Positions 22,347 to 31,126 of a stretch of DNA of 33,050 nt are shown here, piece by piece. The DNA comes from an uncultured Odoribacter sp. (GTDB lineage: Bacteria; Bacteroidota; Bacteroidia; Bacteroidales; Marinifilaceae): the NCBI GenBank assembly GCA_944321145.1, contig CALUKF010000035.1, forward strand, positions 1 through 33,050, in the 5' to 3' direction. Under the pieces are notes generated by a model. The model did no database searches. It was not told where the DNA came from and saw only the letters and a program-made list of their open reading frames with translations. Position numbers and translations under genes: made by a program. How positions within the stretch are numbered: the stretch's first letter is position 1; each line of letters begins with the position of its first letter.

Positions 22347-23888
22347 ATGGCGAAAAGATTATCTTTTTTAATGATGGGTCTCCTATTATTCTTCGGATGC
22401 GAGGAGAAGGAGACGAGTAAGGATCTGCTGACTGTCCAAGCGACAGGTACCAGCGTAGGCGCAGAGGAAGCGACGGTGGAAGTAGCCGTTGTTTCTACAA
22501 CGAATTGGGAGGCGACGAAACAAGCGGATTGGATTACGGTGAATCCGTCGCATGGGACGTCTGCCGATACGAAAGCAACGGTGGAAGTGGCTGCCAATAC
22601 TACAAGCGAGGCACGCAGTGCAGAAATCGTTTTTACGGCGGGGAATGCAGAACCTGCCACGGTGACCATTGAGCAGGCAGGAGCAGTGTCCCTGACTTTT
22701 TCCAAAGACACGGTGCGGCTGTTGTTCTCCGGCAGTTCGGATGTGTTGGAGTTGCAAGCAACTGCAGAATGGAGTGTAGAGGTGCCGGCTGACAGTTGGT
22801 GTAAAGTAGATCCGGTTGCAGGGACTGCCGGGAAGACTGTTGTGGAAGTCTCTGCAAATGCAAATGACGGAACGGAGCGTGCGATGACTCTGAATTTTAA
22901 AATGGGGGATGTGACGGCACCGTTGGTTGTTGTGCAGGAGGGGGAAAGTTTAGATGCCATTTTAGCCCGCGAGCGTGATGTGTTAATGAAGTTTTATAAT
23001 GCAACCAATGGAAGCGGTTGGAGTTCCTCGTATGGCTGGGGCGATGAGGACGTGCCCGTGAGCGAGTGGGCGTATGTGCGGACAGACAATGACGGACGCG
23101 TTGTGACTTTGGATTTCACGAATGAGATAAACTTGAAGGGAAGTTTGCCGGCTGAATTGAGTGAATTGAAGAAGTTGCGCACATTGCGTATTACAATGGG
23201 GGATTTCACAGGTGCAAGCATTCCGGAGTCTTTGGGTGAATTGTCGAATTTGGAAGAATTGACTTTGAAGCAATGCCTGCTTAGCGGAGAGATTCCGGCA
23301 TCTATTTTTGGATTGACAAAATTGAAAGTGCTCGATTTGGGTGTTAATTCATTGTCAGGCTCCATTCCTGCTGAAATCCGCAATTTGACGGAGCTGACTT
23401 ATCTGTCCTTTGAGCGTAACCGCCTGAGCGGAGAATTGGATTTGACCGGATTGTCCAAATTGGAGGATGTTTATTTGATTCAGAATTCTTTTACTGGCGA
23501 CATTAAATTTTTGGAGACGTTGACTTTATGCGTAAACTTCAATATTTGGCGAAACAAGTTCAGCGGCGAAATACCTGTGGGGATTGGCAATTTGAAGCAA
23601 TTGGAGTCTTTGCAGTTGGCAGAGAACAACATTACCGGCTCTTTGCCCAAGGAATTGACGGAGTGCACCAGCATGCGTTACATTGACGTATCTCTGAATA
23701 GGCTGACGGGCAATATTCCGGAAGAAATGCTGTCTGGCTGGACATTTACATATATTGATGAGGATGAAGGTGGAAATGAAATCACGGTGACAGAAGAGTA
23801 TGACTGGACAGATCCTTACGATTGGAAAAGAATATGCAGCCAGCAAGCCGGTTATGGCTTTGACAATGCACCTGTGAGACCTATTTAA
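22347..23888 (+). CDS. BACON- and leucine-rich-repeat lipoprotein
   Basis: The frame runs further upstream, but the ATG at 22347 gives a clean lipoprotein signal (MAKRLSFLMMGLLLFFGC, Cys18), so it is chosen; 513 residues. Two BACON domains follow (about 27-111 and 114-199; NWEATKQADWITVNPSHG and EWSVEVPADSWCKVDPVAG). Then comes a plant-type LRR cap (ERDVLMKFYNATNGSGW, about 209-225) and roughly eight LRRs (about 252-460) of the LxxLxxLxLxxNxLxGxIP form. The acidic Trp/Tyr-rich C terminus is unassigned. BACON domains often bind glycans or act as spacers on the cell surface, and LRRs bind proteins. The position between the ECF sigma gene and the FecR gene is unusual and suggests a role in sensing or capturing the ligand, which is an inference. 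No separate promoter was seen. Confidence 0.88.
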   Translation: MAKRLSFLMMGLLLFFGCEEKETSKDLLTVQATGTSVGAEEATVEVAVVSTTNWEATKQADWITVNPSHGTSADTKATVEVAANTTSEARSAEIVFTAGNAEPATVTIEQAGAVSLTFSKDTVRLLFSGSSDVLELQATAEWSVEVPADSWCKVDPVAGTAGKTVVEVSANANDGTERAMTLNFKMGDVTAPLVVVQEGESLDAILARERDVLMKFYNATNGSGWSSSYGWGDEDVPVSEWAYVRTDNDGRVVTLDFTNEINLKGSLPAELSELKKLRTLRITMGDFTGASIPESLGELSNLEELTLKQCLLSGEIPASIFGLTKLKVLDLGVNSLSGSIPAEIRNLTELTYLSFERNRLSGELDLTGLSKLEDVYLIQNSFTGDIKFLETLTLCVNFNIWRNKFSGEIPVGIGNLKQLESLQLAENNITGSLPKELTECTSMRYIDVSLNRLTGNIPEEMLSGWTFTYIDEDEGGNEITVTEEYDWTDPYDWKRICSQQAGYGFDNAPVRPI

Positions 23889-23907
23889 CTGTAATTGAAA
23901 TAAGAGT

Positions 23908-25020
23908 ATGGAAAAGCAATTTAGCGTGTCGAAATTTTTGGCGTATCTTTCGGGGAAAGATGTGGAGCCAACAGAGGATTTTAAGGCAGTGGTAAACGCC
24001 ATTGGGGAGTTGGCGCAAACCGGAAGGTTTGACGTCGAGGAAGAGTTGAGCGCGTTGAAGCGGCGAATCCGGCGCGCTAGATTGGCAAGATTGTACCGTT
24101 ATTCCGCAGTGGCGGCAGTGGTTTGTGTTGTAGCCGGTTTATCTTTCTTTTTATTGCGGCATACCCACCGGCAAGCAGCTTATGAGCCTGCGCCTCAAAT
24201 CGTGGCGCAGGCGGCTGCAACCCCTTCAGATGAGGTGGAATTGCTGGTGTATGGGAAGGGCAAAATGGTGTTGCCGGATTCGGGCAAGGCAACGGTGGAA
24301 GCCGGGAATGAACTGCACGTAGAGGAAGGGAAAGAGGCTTACCTGAGTTTCAAGAAGGATACGGCGAGCATCGTGGAAGAAGCTGCAGAGGTGGAATATC
24401 ATGTGTTGCGTATTCCGAGGACAAAGAATTATAGGTTGGAATTGGCGGACGGCAGCCGTGTTTACCTCAATTCAGAGACGGAACTTGTTTTCCCGAATCG
24501 CTTTGAAGGAGGAGAGCGCCGGGTGGTGTTGAAGTCGGGCGAGGCTTTTTTTGAGGTAGCCCGCAATCCGGAAATGCCTTTCCGGGTGGAGGTGGAAGGC
24601 GCAGAGTTGCAGGTGTTGGGGACAAGTTTCAATGTGAATAGTTATACGGAGCAGGTAGCGACGACGTTGGTGGAAGGGAGCTTGAAGGTGAAAAGCCCGA
24701 CAGCAGAGCAGTTGTTGAAGCCCGGCGAGCAGGCTGTGTCAGAAGCCGGGAAGATTGAAGTGAGCGAGGTGGATGTTTTGCTTTATACGGCTTGGAAGGA
24801 CGGGTTGTTTGTATTCAGGCGTTTGGATTTGGAGTCGATATTGAAGACGATGCAACGTTGGTATGATTTCAATTATATTTTTAAGGACGAGTCTTTGAAG
24901 AAGCGGATTTTCACCGGTGTCATCGATAAGAATAAAGACAAGGAAGTTGCTTTCCAAGCTATTTGCAAGGCAATCGGGGTGACGATTACGGAAAATGATC
25001 ATTATGTGATAATAGAGTAA
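23908..25020 (+). CDS. FecR-family anti-sigma factor
   Basis: A 370-residue inner-membrane regulator. The cytoplasmic N-terminal part (1-64) ends in a very basic stretch (KRRIRRARLARLYR) before a single transmembrane segment (about 65-83). The periplasmic part has a FecR domain (about 170-265; LELADGSRVYLNSETEL, KSGEAFFEVARN, VLGTSFNVNSY) and a C-terminal DUF4974 domain (about 300-368; FRRLDLESILKTMQRWYDFNYIF). In this family the periplasmic part receives the signal from the STN domain of the SusC/FecA-like transporter, and the N-terminal part holds or activates the sigma factor. It lies 19 bp after the BACON/LRR gene and 95 bp before the SusC gene, in the expected regulatory context. Partner sigma is presumably the gene at 21687. 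Confidence 0.94.
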   Translation: MEKQFSVSKFLAYLSGKDVEPTEDFKAVVNAIGELAQTGRFDVEEELSALKRRIRRARLARLYRYSAVAAVVCVVAGLSFFLLRHTHRQAAYEPAPQIVAQAAATPSDEVELLVYGKGKMVLPDSGKATVEAGNELHVEEGKEAYLSFKKDTASIVEEAAEVEYHVLRIPRTKNYRLELADGSRVYLNSETELVFPNRFEGGERRVVLKSGEAFFEVARNPEMPFRVEVEGAELQVLGTSFNVNSYTEQVATTLVEGSLKVKSPTAEQLLKPGEQAVSEAGKIEVSEVDVLLYTAWKDGLFVFRRLDLESILKTMQRWYDFNYIFKDESLKKRIFTGVIDKNKDKEVAFQAICKAIGVTITENDHYVIIE

Positions 25021-25041
25021 GTGATTAACGGAGTACAGAAA

Positions 25042-25068
25042 GTGGTCTGTATTCGCACTACAGACCAC
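25042..25068 (+). promoter_or_regulatory. Perfect 10-bp hairpin between fecR and susC genes
   Basis: GTGGTCTGTA (25042-25051) and TACAGACCAC (25059-25068) are exact reverse complements with the 7-base loop ttcgcac. No T-run follows, so it is not a typical terminator. It could be a partial attenuator, an RNA-processing or stabilising structure separating regulatory from transport genes, or a protein-binding palindrome. Confidence 0.6.
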
Positions 25069-25115
25069 CGGATGTCCTCTAATAGAGAACAATTAAAAAT
25101 CTAAAGTGTAAAATT

Positions 25116-28100
25116 ATGAGTAAATTGCGAATGTACAAAATTTGCATTGGGAAATTTTGTATTCCTAAATGGTTGAACATTATGAAATTAACCTTTGTTT
25201 TGACAGTTTTATTTGTGGTAAATGTGCATGCGACCACAAGTGCGCAGTCGATTAATTTGAAGGTGGAGAACGAAGCTATTGAGCAAGTGCTTAGGCTGAT
25301 AGAACAACAGACGAGTTATCGTTTCTTTTTCAGCAATGATTGTTTTGATGCAGATGAGCGGATTACTTTTTCGGTCACTGAGGGGGAATTGGAGCATGTG
25401 TTGAATGATTTGCTGGATGAGCGGTATGGCTATGAAATCATGGGTAATTTGATTGTGATTTCATTAAATCCGGCTTTGCCCCAAAGCCAAAAAGTGGAAA
25501 TCAAAGGGCATGTGAAAGATAATGCCGGTCAGCCTCTGCCCGGTGCCACCGTGCAAATCAAGGGCACGACCGTCGGAGTGGCAACCGATATCGACGGGAA
25601 TTTCACCTTTGCAGCGCAATTGCCTGCCGACCAGAAATCGGTGGTGTTGAGTTTGTCTTTTGTCGGTTACAAATCTAAGGAAGTCACGATACATCTTCCC
25701 CAAAAACAACCGATATCGATTGTATTGGAGGATGAGAGCGTAGAAATGGAGAGCGTGGTGGTGACAGGTTACCAGAAAATTGACCGGAAAATGTTTACCG
25801 GTTCTGCTTCAGTGATGAAAGCAGAGGGCAATCTTTTGCAGGGTGTGCCGGATGTTACAAGTTCGTTGCAAGGGCAGATAGCCGGTGTTTCTGTCAATAA
25901 TGTGTCCAGCACTTTTGGTGCGGCTCCGCAAGTGACTATCCGCGGTAATTCTTCTATTCATGGAGATAACAAACCGCTGTGGGTTGTTGACGGCGTGGTG
26001 TTGGAAGATTTGATTAATGTAAGTTCGGATGACCTGACTTCCGGTAACTTGTCCACTTTGTTGAGTTCCGGAGTAGCCGGATTGAATCCGGATGATATTG
26101 AGTCTTTCCAAGTGTTGAAGGATGTGTCTGCCACTTCTCTGTATGGAGCGCAGGCGATGAACGGTGTGATTGTGATTACTACGAAGTCCGGACGGAAAGG
26201 GGCTGTTTCTGTCAATTATGCCGGGACAGTGTCTATCCGCCAGCGTCCTAATTACGGGGATTTCAATATCATGAATTCTGTGGATGAAATGTCTGTGTAC
26301 AAAGAATTGGTGCGGAAAGGTTGGGTGGATATGACTTCAACTGCCAAAGCCCGGAATTATGGGGTGTTGGGCAAGATGTATGATTTGTTGGCACAGAAAG
26401 AATTGACTTGGGACAAGAATGGTTTGTACAATGAGGCTTTTTTGGAAAAATATGCCAATGCCAATACGGACTGGTTTGATATATTGTTCCGGAATTCAGT
26501 TACTCAGCAGCATTCATTGAGCATCACCGGCGGTGGCGAGAAGAGCCGTTTTTATGCCTCATTTTCTTATTACCATGATAATGGAACAACGATTGCAGAC
26601 AAGGTAGACCGCTATACATTCTCATTGAAAGGCGATATTGATATTTCTCCGAAAGTGAATATTGGTTTGAAATTGTCTGCCAATGTCAGAGACCAGAAAG
26701 TGCCGGGAACGAAAAACAGAAGTTTTGACCCGACAACCGGGGCATTCAGCCGTGATTTTGACATCAACCCATTCAGCTATGCTTTGAATACGGCACGCAG
26801 TATGCGGGCATACGATGATAATGGCGATTTGGAATATTTCCGGAGCGATTTTGCCCCTTTCAATATTGTTTATGAGTTGGGACATAATTATGTGGACATG
26901 AGCGTGACGGATGTGTCGGCACAGGCAGATTTGAAATATACTCCTATCAAAGGCTTGTCTTTGGGAGCTACGTTCTCTATGCGGCGCGCAACGACGTTGC
27001 AAGAGCATAAAATACATGAGACCTCCAATCAGGCAGAGGCTTACCGGGCTTCTTCGACGGAGGCTATTACAACTGCCAACGGCTTGTTGTTTGCCGACCC
27101 GTTGATGCCAGGCTCTAATCCCTATACGATTTTACCGGAAGGCGGATTCTATAATACAGATGAAAATACTTTGCGGCATTTGTATGCGAAGTTTCAAGGA
27201 GAATACGGGACGACGCTGGCTGACGAGCATTCCATTAATGCATTGGTGGGTTTTGAAATCAATTCCACTGACCGGCAAAACCGATGGAATGACGGCTGGG
27301 GGTATGTTTATGACAAAGGCGGAGTTGTTGTGATGCACGATAATTTAAGCCGTTATTTAAATACGAAAGGAGACATTTTGTTTGGTTATACGGAGTTGTT
27401 TGACCGCAGAATTTCTGCCTTTACGAATGTGGCTTATTCTTTCCGTGGCAAGTATGTATTTAATGCCGGTTTCCGGTATGACGGTTCCAACCAGTTGGGC
27501 GCAGACCGGCAAGCCCGCTATTTGCCTTCTTGGAATGTGAGCGGCGCATGGAATATGACGGAGGAAAATTTCTTGTATGGAGTGGATTGGCTAACTACTT
27601 TGCGTCCCAAAGCTTCATACGGTTATAACGGCATCATGGGACCTGCCACTTCTTCCGCCTTGATGATTTATGCAAAGCAGACATTGCGCCCGGATCATAA
27701 TGAGACAGGAAACTATATCGAATCGTTGGCAAACAAGGAATTGACTTGGGAAAAGATGTATGAGTTGAATGTGGGGTTGGAGTATGGTTTCTTGCAGAAT
27801 CGAATTGCCGGTGAATTTGCTTTTTACAGAAGAAAATCCGTTGATTTGATTGACTTGGTTTATACTTCAGGCATTGGAGGTTCCCGCATTAAAATTGGCA
27901 ATATCGGTGACATGAAAGCTCATGGATTTGAGTTTTCTCTGAACACGATTAATATTCAGACAGATCGTTTTAAATGGACAACCAATTTCAATATCAACTA
28001 TCATAAGAGCGAGATTACTAAATTGGAGCAATCTGCTCAAATTGCTGATGCTGTTTCTAATTTGGGCGCGGGCATTTTGCATTATCCTCAGAGTGCTTTG

Positions 28101-28754
28101 TTCTCCATCCGTTTTGCCGGTTTGAATGGGGATGGCGTGCCCATGTTCTACGATCAGAATGACAATATCATTTATGATTTGGACATGCAATCGCGTGATG
28201 ATCTGGACAAGATTTTGAAATACGAGGGTCCGTTAGAACCTAAAGTGTACGGAGGTTTTTCCAATAACTTTATCTTCCATGGTTTTAATTTGGGAATCAA
28301 TTTTGTATACAAAGTGGGCAATGTGATTCGTTTGGATGACGCTTTTGCTTCTTCTTACACTGATTACCGCTCTTTCCCTAAAGAATTGAAGAATCGATGG
28401 ATTTTGCCGGGAGATGAAAACAAGACGACCATTCCTGCCATTCTGGATCGGCGGACTTACCAGAAGTACAGCAGTGTGACACCTTATGAAATGTATAACA
28501 AGTCAACGGAACGGGTGGCAAAAGGTGATTTTGTCCGTTTGAAGGATATTTCTTTGAGCTATTCTTTCCCGTCCCAGATGTTGAAAAAGACGATGTTTAT
28601 CAAGAGTGCTTCGCTTGGTTTCCAAGCAACGAATGTATGGCTGTTGTATTCGGACAAAAAGTTGAACGGAGTGGATCCTGAATTCTATTTTTCCGGCGGT
28701 GTATCGCTTCCGGTATCCAGAATGTTTTCTTTTTCTTTGAATATAGGATTTTAA
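25116..28754 (+). CDS. SusC/RagA-family TonB-dependent transporter with STN signalling domain
   Basis: A 1212-residue outer-membrane transporter. A long N-terminal signal region (hydrophobic 24-40, cut near TSAQ) leads to an STN domain (about 45-116; INLKVENEAIEQVLRLIEQQ), the part that contacts FecR in signal-relaying receptors. A carboxypeptidase-regulatory-like domain follows (about 127-207; GHVKDNAGQPLPGATVQIKG), then the SusC hallmark ESVVVTGYQ (212-220), a plug domain (about 220-350, ending TSLYGAQAMNGVIVITTK) and a beta-barrel to the C-terminal FSFSLNIGF. It imports ligand delivered by SusD, with energy from TonB. The STN domain, with fecR and sigma genes nearby, makes it both importer and sensor. 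SusD starts 3 bases after its stop. Substrate cannot be read from the sequence. Confidence 0.95.
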   Translation: MSKLRMYKICIGKFCIPKWLNIMKLTFVLTVLFVVNVHATTSAQSINLKVENEAIEQVLRLIEQQTSYRFFFSNDCFDADERITFSVTEGELEHVLNDLLDERYGYEIMGNLIVISLNPALPQSQKVEIKGHVKDNAGQPLPGATVQIKGTTVGVATDIDGNFTFAAQLPADQKSVVLSLSFVGYKSKEVTIHLPQKQPISIVLEDESVEMESVVVTGYQKIDRKMFTGSASVMKAEGNLLQGVPDVTSSLQGQIAGVSVNNVSSTFGAAPQVTIRGNSSIHGDNKPLWVVDGVVLEDLINVSSDDLTSGNLSTLLSSGVAGLNPDDIESFQVLKDVSATSLYGAQAMNGVIVITTKSGRKGAVSVNYAGTVSIRQRPNYGDFNIMNSVDEMSVYKELVRKGWVDMTSTAKARNYGVLGKMYDLLAQKELTWDKNGLYNEAFLEKYANANTDWFDILFRNSVTQQHSLSITGGGEKSRFYASFSYYHDNGTTIADKVDRYTFSLKGDIDISPKVNIGLKLSANVRDQKVPGTKNRSFDPTTGAFSRDFDINPFSYALNTARSMRAYDDNGDLEYFRSDFAPFNIVYELGHNYVDMSVTDVSAQADLKYTPIKGLSLGATFSMRRATTLQEHKIHETSNQAEAYRASSTEAITTANGLLFADPLMPGSNPYTILPEGGFYNTDENTLRHLYAKFQGEYGTTLADEHSINALVGFEINSTDRQNRWNDGWGYVYDKGGVVVMHDNLSRYLNTKGDILFGYTELFDRRISAFTNVAYSFRGKYVFNAGFRYDGSNQLGADRQARYLPSWNVSGAWNMTEENFLYGVDWLTTLRPKASYGYNGIMGPATSSALMIYAKQTLRPDHNETGNYIESLANKELTWEKMYELNVGLEYGFLQNRIAGEFAFYRRKSVDLIDLVYTSGIGGSRIKIGNIGDMKAHGFEFSLNTINIQTDRFKWTTNFNINYHKSEITKLEQSAQIADAVSNLGAGILHYPQSALFSIRFAGLNGDGVPMFYDQNDNIIYDLDMQSRDDLDKILKYEGPLEPKVYGGFSNNFIFHGFNLGINFVYKVGNVIRLDDAFASSYTDYRSFPKELKNRWILPGDENKTTIPAILDRRTYQKYSSVTPYEMYNKSTERVAKGDFVRLKDISLSYSFPSQMLKKTMFIKSASLGFQATNVWLLYSDKKLNGVDPEFYFSGGVSLPVSRMFSFSLNIGF

Positions 28755-28757
28755 ACG

Positions 28758-30242
28758 ATGATGAAAGTAAAAAACATGAATATGAAAAATGTATATGTAA
28801 TATTAATGGCATTGGTTTTCGGACTGAGCAGTTGCGATTCTTTTTTGAGCAAAGAGCCGGATAACCGTTTGCGTCCGGATGATTTGATCCAAGTCCAGGC
28901 TTTGTTGGTAAACGCCTATCCGGAAGGAAGTTGGTATTTTGTGGAATGGATGACGGATAATGTGGGGAAAACGTTGAATAACATGATGCTTCAACACATG
29001 ACGGAGATTTATACGTTCCAGAAGGTGCGTTCTAAATTCCAGGATACGCCCACTTATTATTGGACTTCGGCTTATCGTGCAGTTGCACATGCCAACCAAG
29101 CGTTGATTTCGTTGGAGGAGATTGAGTGTACAGATGCTGAACGCAAGGCATTGCAGGCTGAGGCTTATTTGTGCCGTTCATACGCGCATTTTATGTTGGT
29201 GAATTTGTTTGCGCCTCATTATGATGCGGCGACTGCGGCTTCGACGCCCGGTGTGCCATACGTGAAAGACATGGAAGATAAATTGATTGTGCAGTATGAG
29301 CGGGAATCCGTAGCTTCTGTTTATAAAAAAGCGGAGGAAGATTTGTTGGAAGGTATCCGTTTGAAATTGGAAAGTTCTGAGAATTATTCATCGGCTTTGA
29401 AATACCATTTCAGTTTGGAGGCTGCGTATGCATACGCGACACGTTTCTATTTGTTTATGGGGAACTATGACAAGGTGATAGAGTATGCGGATTTGGTTTT
29501 AGGTCAAGGTTATAATTCAAAGTATATTCGGGATTATACCAAAATCAATATGGGGCATCCAACAACCAATGCTTTGAATTTCTGTGCATACGACGAATCT
29601 TCCAATATCATGCTTGCCCGCAAGGAGGTTTTTGCAGATGCATTTTACCAAGTGGGGTATCGCATGACCTATGAGATTTTTGAGGACATTTATTTCCGAG
29701 CAGAAGATGATGTGCGTTGCTTGCAATTGTGGGTAGGTAATGAAACCCGTACTTCTTTCTATGTTTCGAAATTTTATTCTGCATTGGAAGACGAATCATA
29801 CGCATACGAAATCATGCCGTTGCTTCGGGGAGAGGAAGTTTTCTTGAACCGTCTGGAGGCATTGGTTCAAAACGATGCTTTGACTGAAGCAGAAGAACAA
29901 TTGCGGCAATTTGTGGAGAACCGTTATAGCGGTTCAGACCAGAGCAGTTTCTCTTATGATTATTATAAGTCAGAGTATCAAACCATGTTGGCTCCTGATT
30001 TGTCAGAGAAAGATTTGTTGATGAAAATGATCCTTGATGAACGCCGCAGGGAATTTGTTCAGGAGGGGTTAAGGTGGTTTGACATGAAGCGTTTTAATCT
30101 TTTCCCCATTACGCATGAAGATATTAATGGGAATGTTTACACGCTGACACTGGATAAAGCTGCCTTGGAAATACCGGATGAGGCGATTATCAATGGGCTT
30201 GAACCCAATTACAAAGAAGATGTTACTAATATTAATTTATAA
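28758..30242 (+). CDS. SusD/RagB-family nutrient-binding outer-membrane lipoprotein
   Basis: A 494-residue surface lipoprotein that caps the SusC barrel and binds the ligand. The lipobox is FGLSSC (Cys26), followed by DSFLSKEPDNR, typical of the family start. TPR-like helices are visible (YYWTSAYRAVAHANQAL; LQAEAYLCRSYAHFMLVNLF), as is the C-terminal signature LLMKMILDERRREFVQEGLRWFDMKRFN. Several in-frame ATGs sit near the start (28758, 28761, 28776, 28782); the first is used, and all keep the signal sequence. Length is near the family norm. The long acidic loops are unlike typical starch or levan SusD, but the ligand is not predictable. Confidence 0.94.
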   Translation: MMKVKNMNMKNVYVILMALVFGLSSCDSFLSKEPDNRLRPDDLIQVQALLVNAYPEGSWYFVEWMTDNVGKTLNNMMLQHMTEIYTFQKVRSKFQDTPTYYWTSAYRAVAHANQALISLEEIECTDAERKALQAEAYLCRSYAHFMLVNLFAPHYDAATAASTPGVPYVKDMEDKLIVQYERESVASVYKKAEEDLLEGIRLKLESSENYSSALKYHFSLEAAYAYATRFYLFMGNYDKVIEYADLVLGQGYNSKYIRDYTKINMGHPTTNALNFCAYDESSNIMLARKEVFADAFYQVGYRMTYEIFEDIYFRAEDDVRCLQLWVGNETRTSFYVSKFYSALEDESYAYEIMPLLRGEEVFLNRLEALVQNDALTEAEEQLRQFVENRYSGSDQSSFSYDYYKSEYQTMLAPDLSEKDLLMKMILDERRREFVQEGLRWFDMKRFNLFPITHEDINGNVYTLTLDKAALEIPDEAIINGLEPNYKEDVTNINL

Positions 30243-30251
30243 ACGGGAGAT

Positions 30252-31115
30252 ATGAAGAACATATTGTTTTTATTACTGTTTGGTTTGCTGTTGTCTTGCA
30301 GCAATGAGGACATTACACCTTATCAGCGTGAACCTGAGGTGGAATTGACCGATGAGGTTGACAAGTGGCTTTATGAAAATTTGCAACAGCCATATAATTG
30401 CGTGGTGCGTTGGAAATGGGATGACAACTATGTGTCTATCAATTATTACGTAACGCCTCCCCGTAAAGACATCATGATTCCTGTGGGAGAAATGATTAAG
30501 ACTTTTTGGGTGGAGCCGTTTATTGAAGCCGGAGGAGAAGATTTTATCATAGAGCATTTCCCGCCGGAGATTGTATGCGTCGGTTCTCCATTGTATAATT
30601 CGGACGGAACAATTACTGCCGGTTATGCGGATTCCGGTGTCCGGATCACTTTGACAGAATTGAATAATTATGATTTGCATGATGAAAGTTGGGTGCTCTC
30701 TCAATTGCAGACCATCCATCATGAGTTCACTCATATTGTTCATCAACGGCATGGCTTGCCAGAAGGCTGGGAGGTGCTTAGCGAGGAATTTTATACCGGC
30801 AACTCTTGGATTAACTTGGAGGAAGATGAAGCTATCGCCCGTGGCATGGTATCTAATTATGCCACATCAAGCAAATATGAGGATTTTGCAGATTTTGTCG
30901 GCATATTTTTGACTACGGATGAGACAACTTTCACATCAAAGTATCTGACATTGATGGATGAGACATCTTCGGATTACGATGGCTTGAATGCAGGCAGGGA
31001 AATTTTGCTCACCAAATATGATTTGATGATAAACTATTATAAGTCTAATTTTGGAATAGACATCGTGGAATTGCGGGATATTATTTTGCAACGGATGGAG
31101 GATAACATAAATTAA
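30252..31115 (+). CDS. Zinc metallohydrolase lipoprotein associated with SusCD loci
   Basis: A 287-residue lipoprotein (lipobox LLLSC, Cys16) with a HExxH metal-binding motif, H157-E-F-T-H161 (in TIHHEFTHIVHQ), and a downstream acidic segment KYEDFADFVGIF (209-219) able to supply the third ligand. It matches the group of substrate-import-associated zinc metallohydrolase lipoproteins that recur next to SusC/SusD and DUF4302 genes in Bacteroidetes. It starts 9 bases after the SusD stop. It is likely outer-membrane anchored and acts on the imported substrate or on a surface protein. Peptidase activity is plausible from the motif, but the substrate is not established for the family. Confidence 0.9.
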   Translation: MKNILFLLLFGLLLSCSNEDITPYQREPEVELTDEVDKWLYENLQQPYNCVVRWKWDDNYVSINYYVTPPRKDIMIPVGEMIKTFWVEPFIEAGGEDFIIEHFPPEIVCVGSPLYNSDGTITAGYADSGVRITLTELNNYDLHDESWVLSQLQTIHHEFTHIVHQRHGLPEGWEVLSEEFYTGNSWINLEEDEAIARGMVSNYATSSKYEDFADFVGIFLTTDETTFTSKYLTLMDETSSDYDGLNAGREILLTKYDLMINYYKSNFGIDIVELRDIILQRMEDNIN

Positions 31116-31126
31116 AGCAGGAAGTT

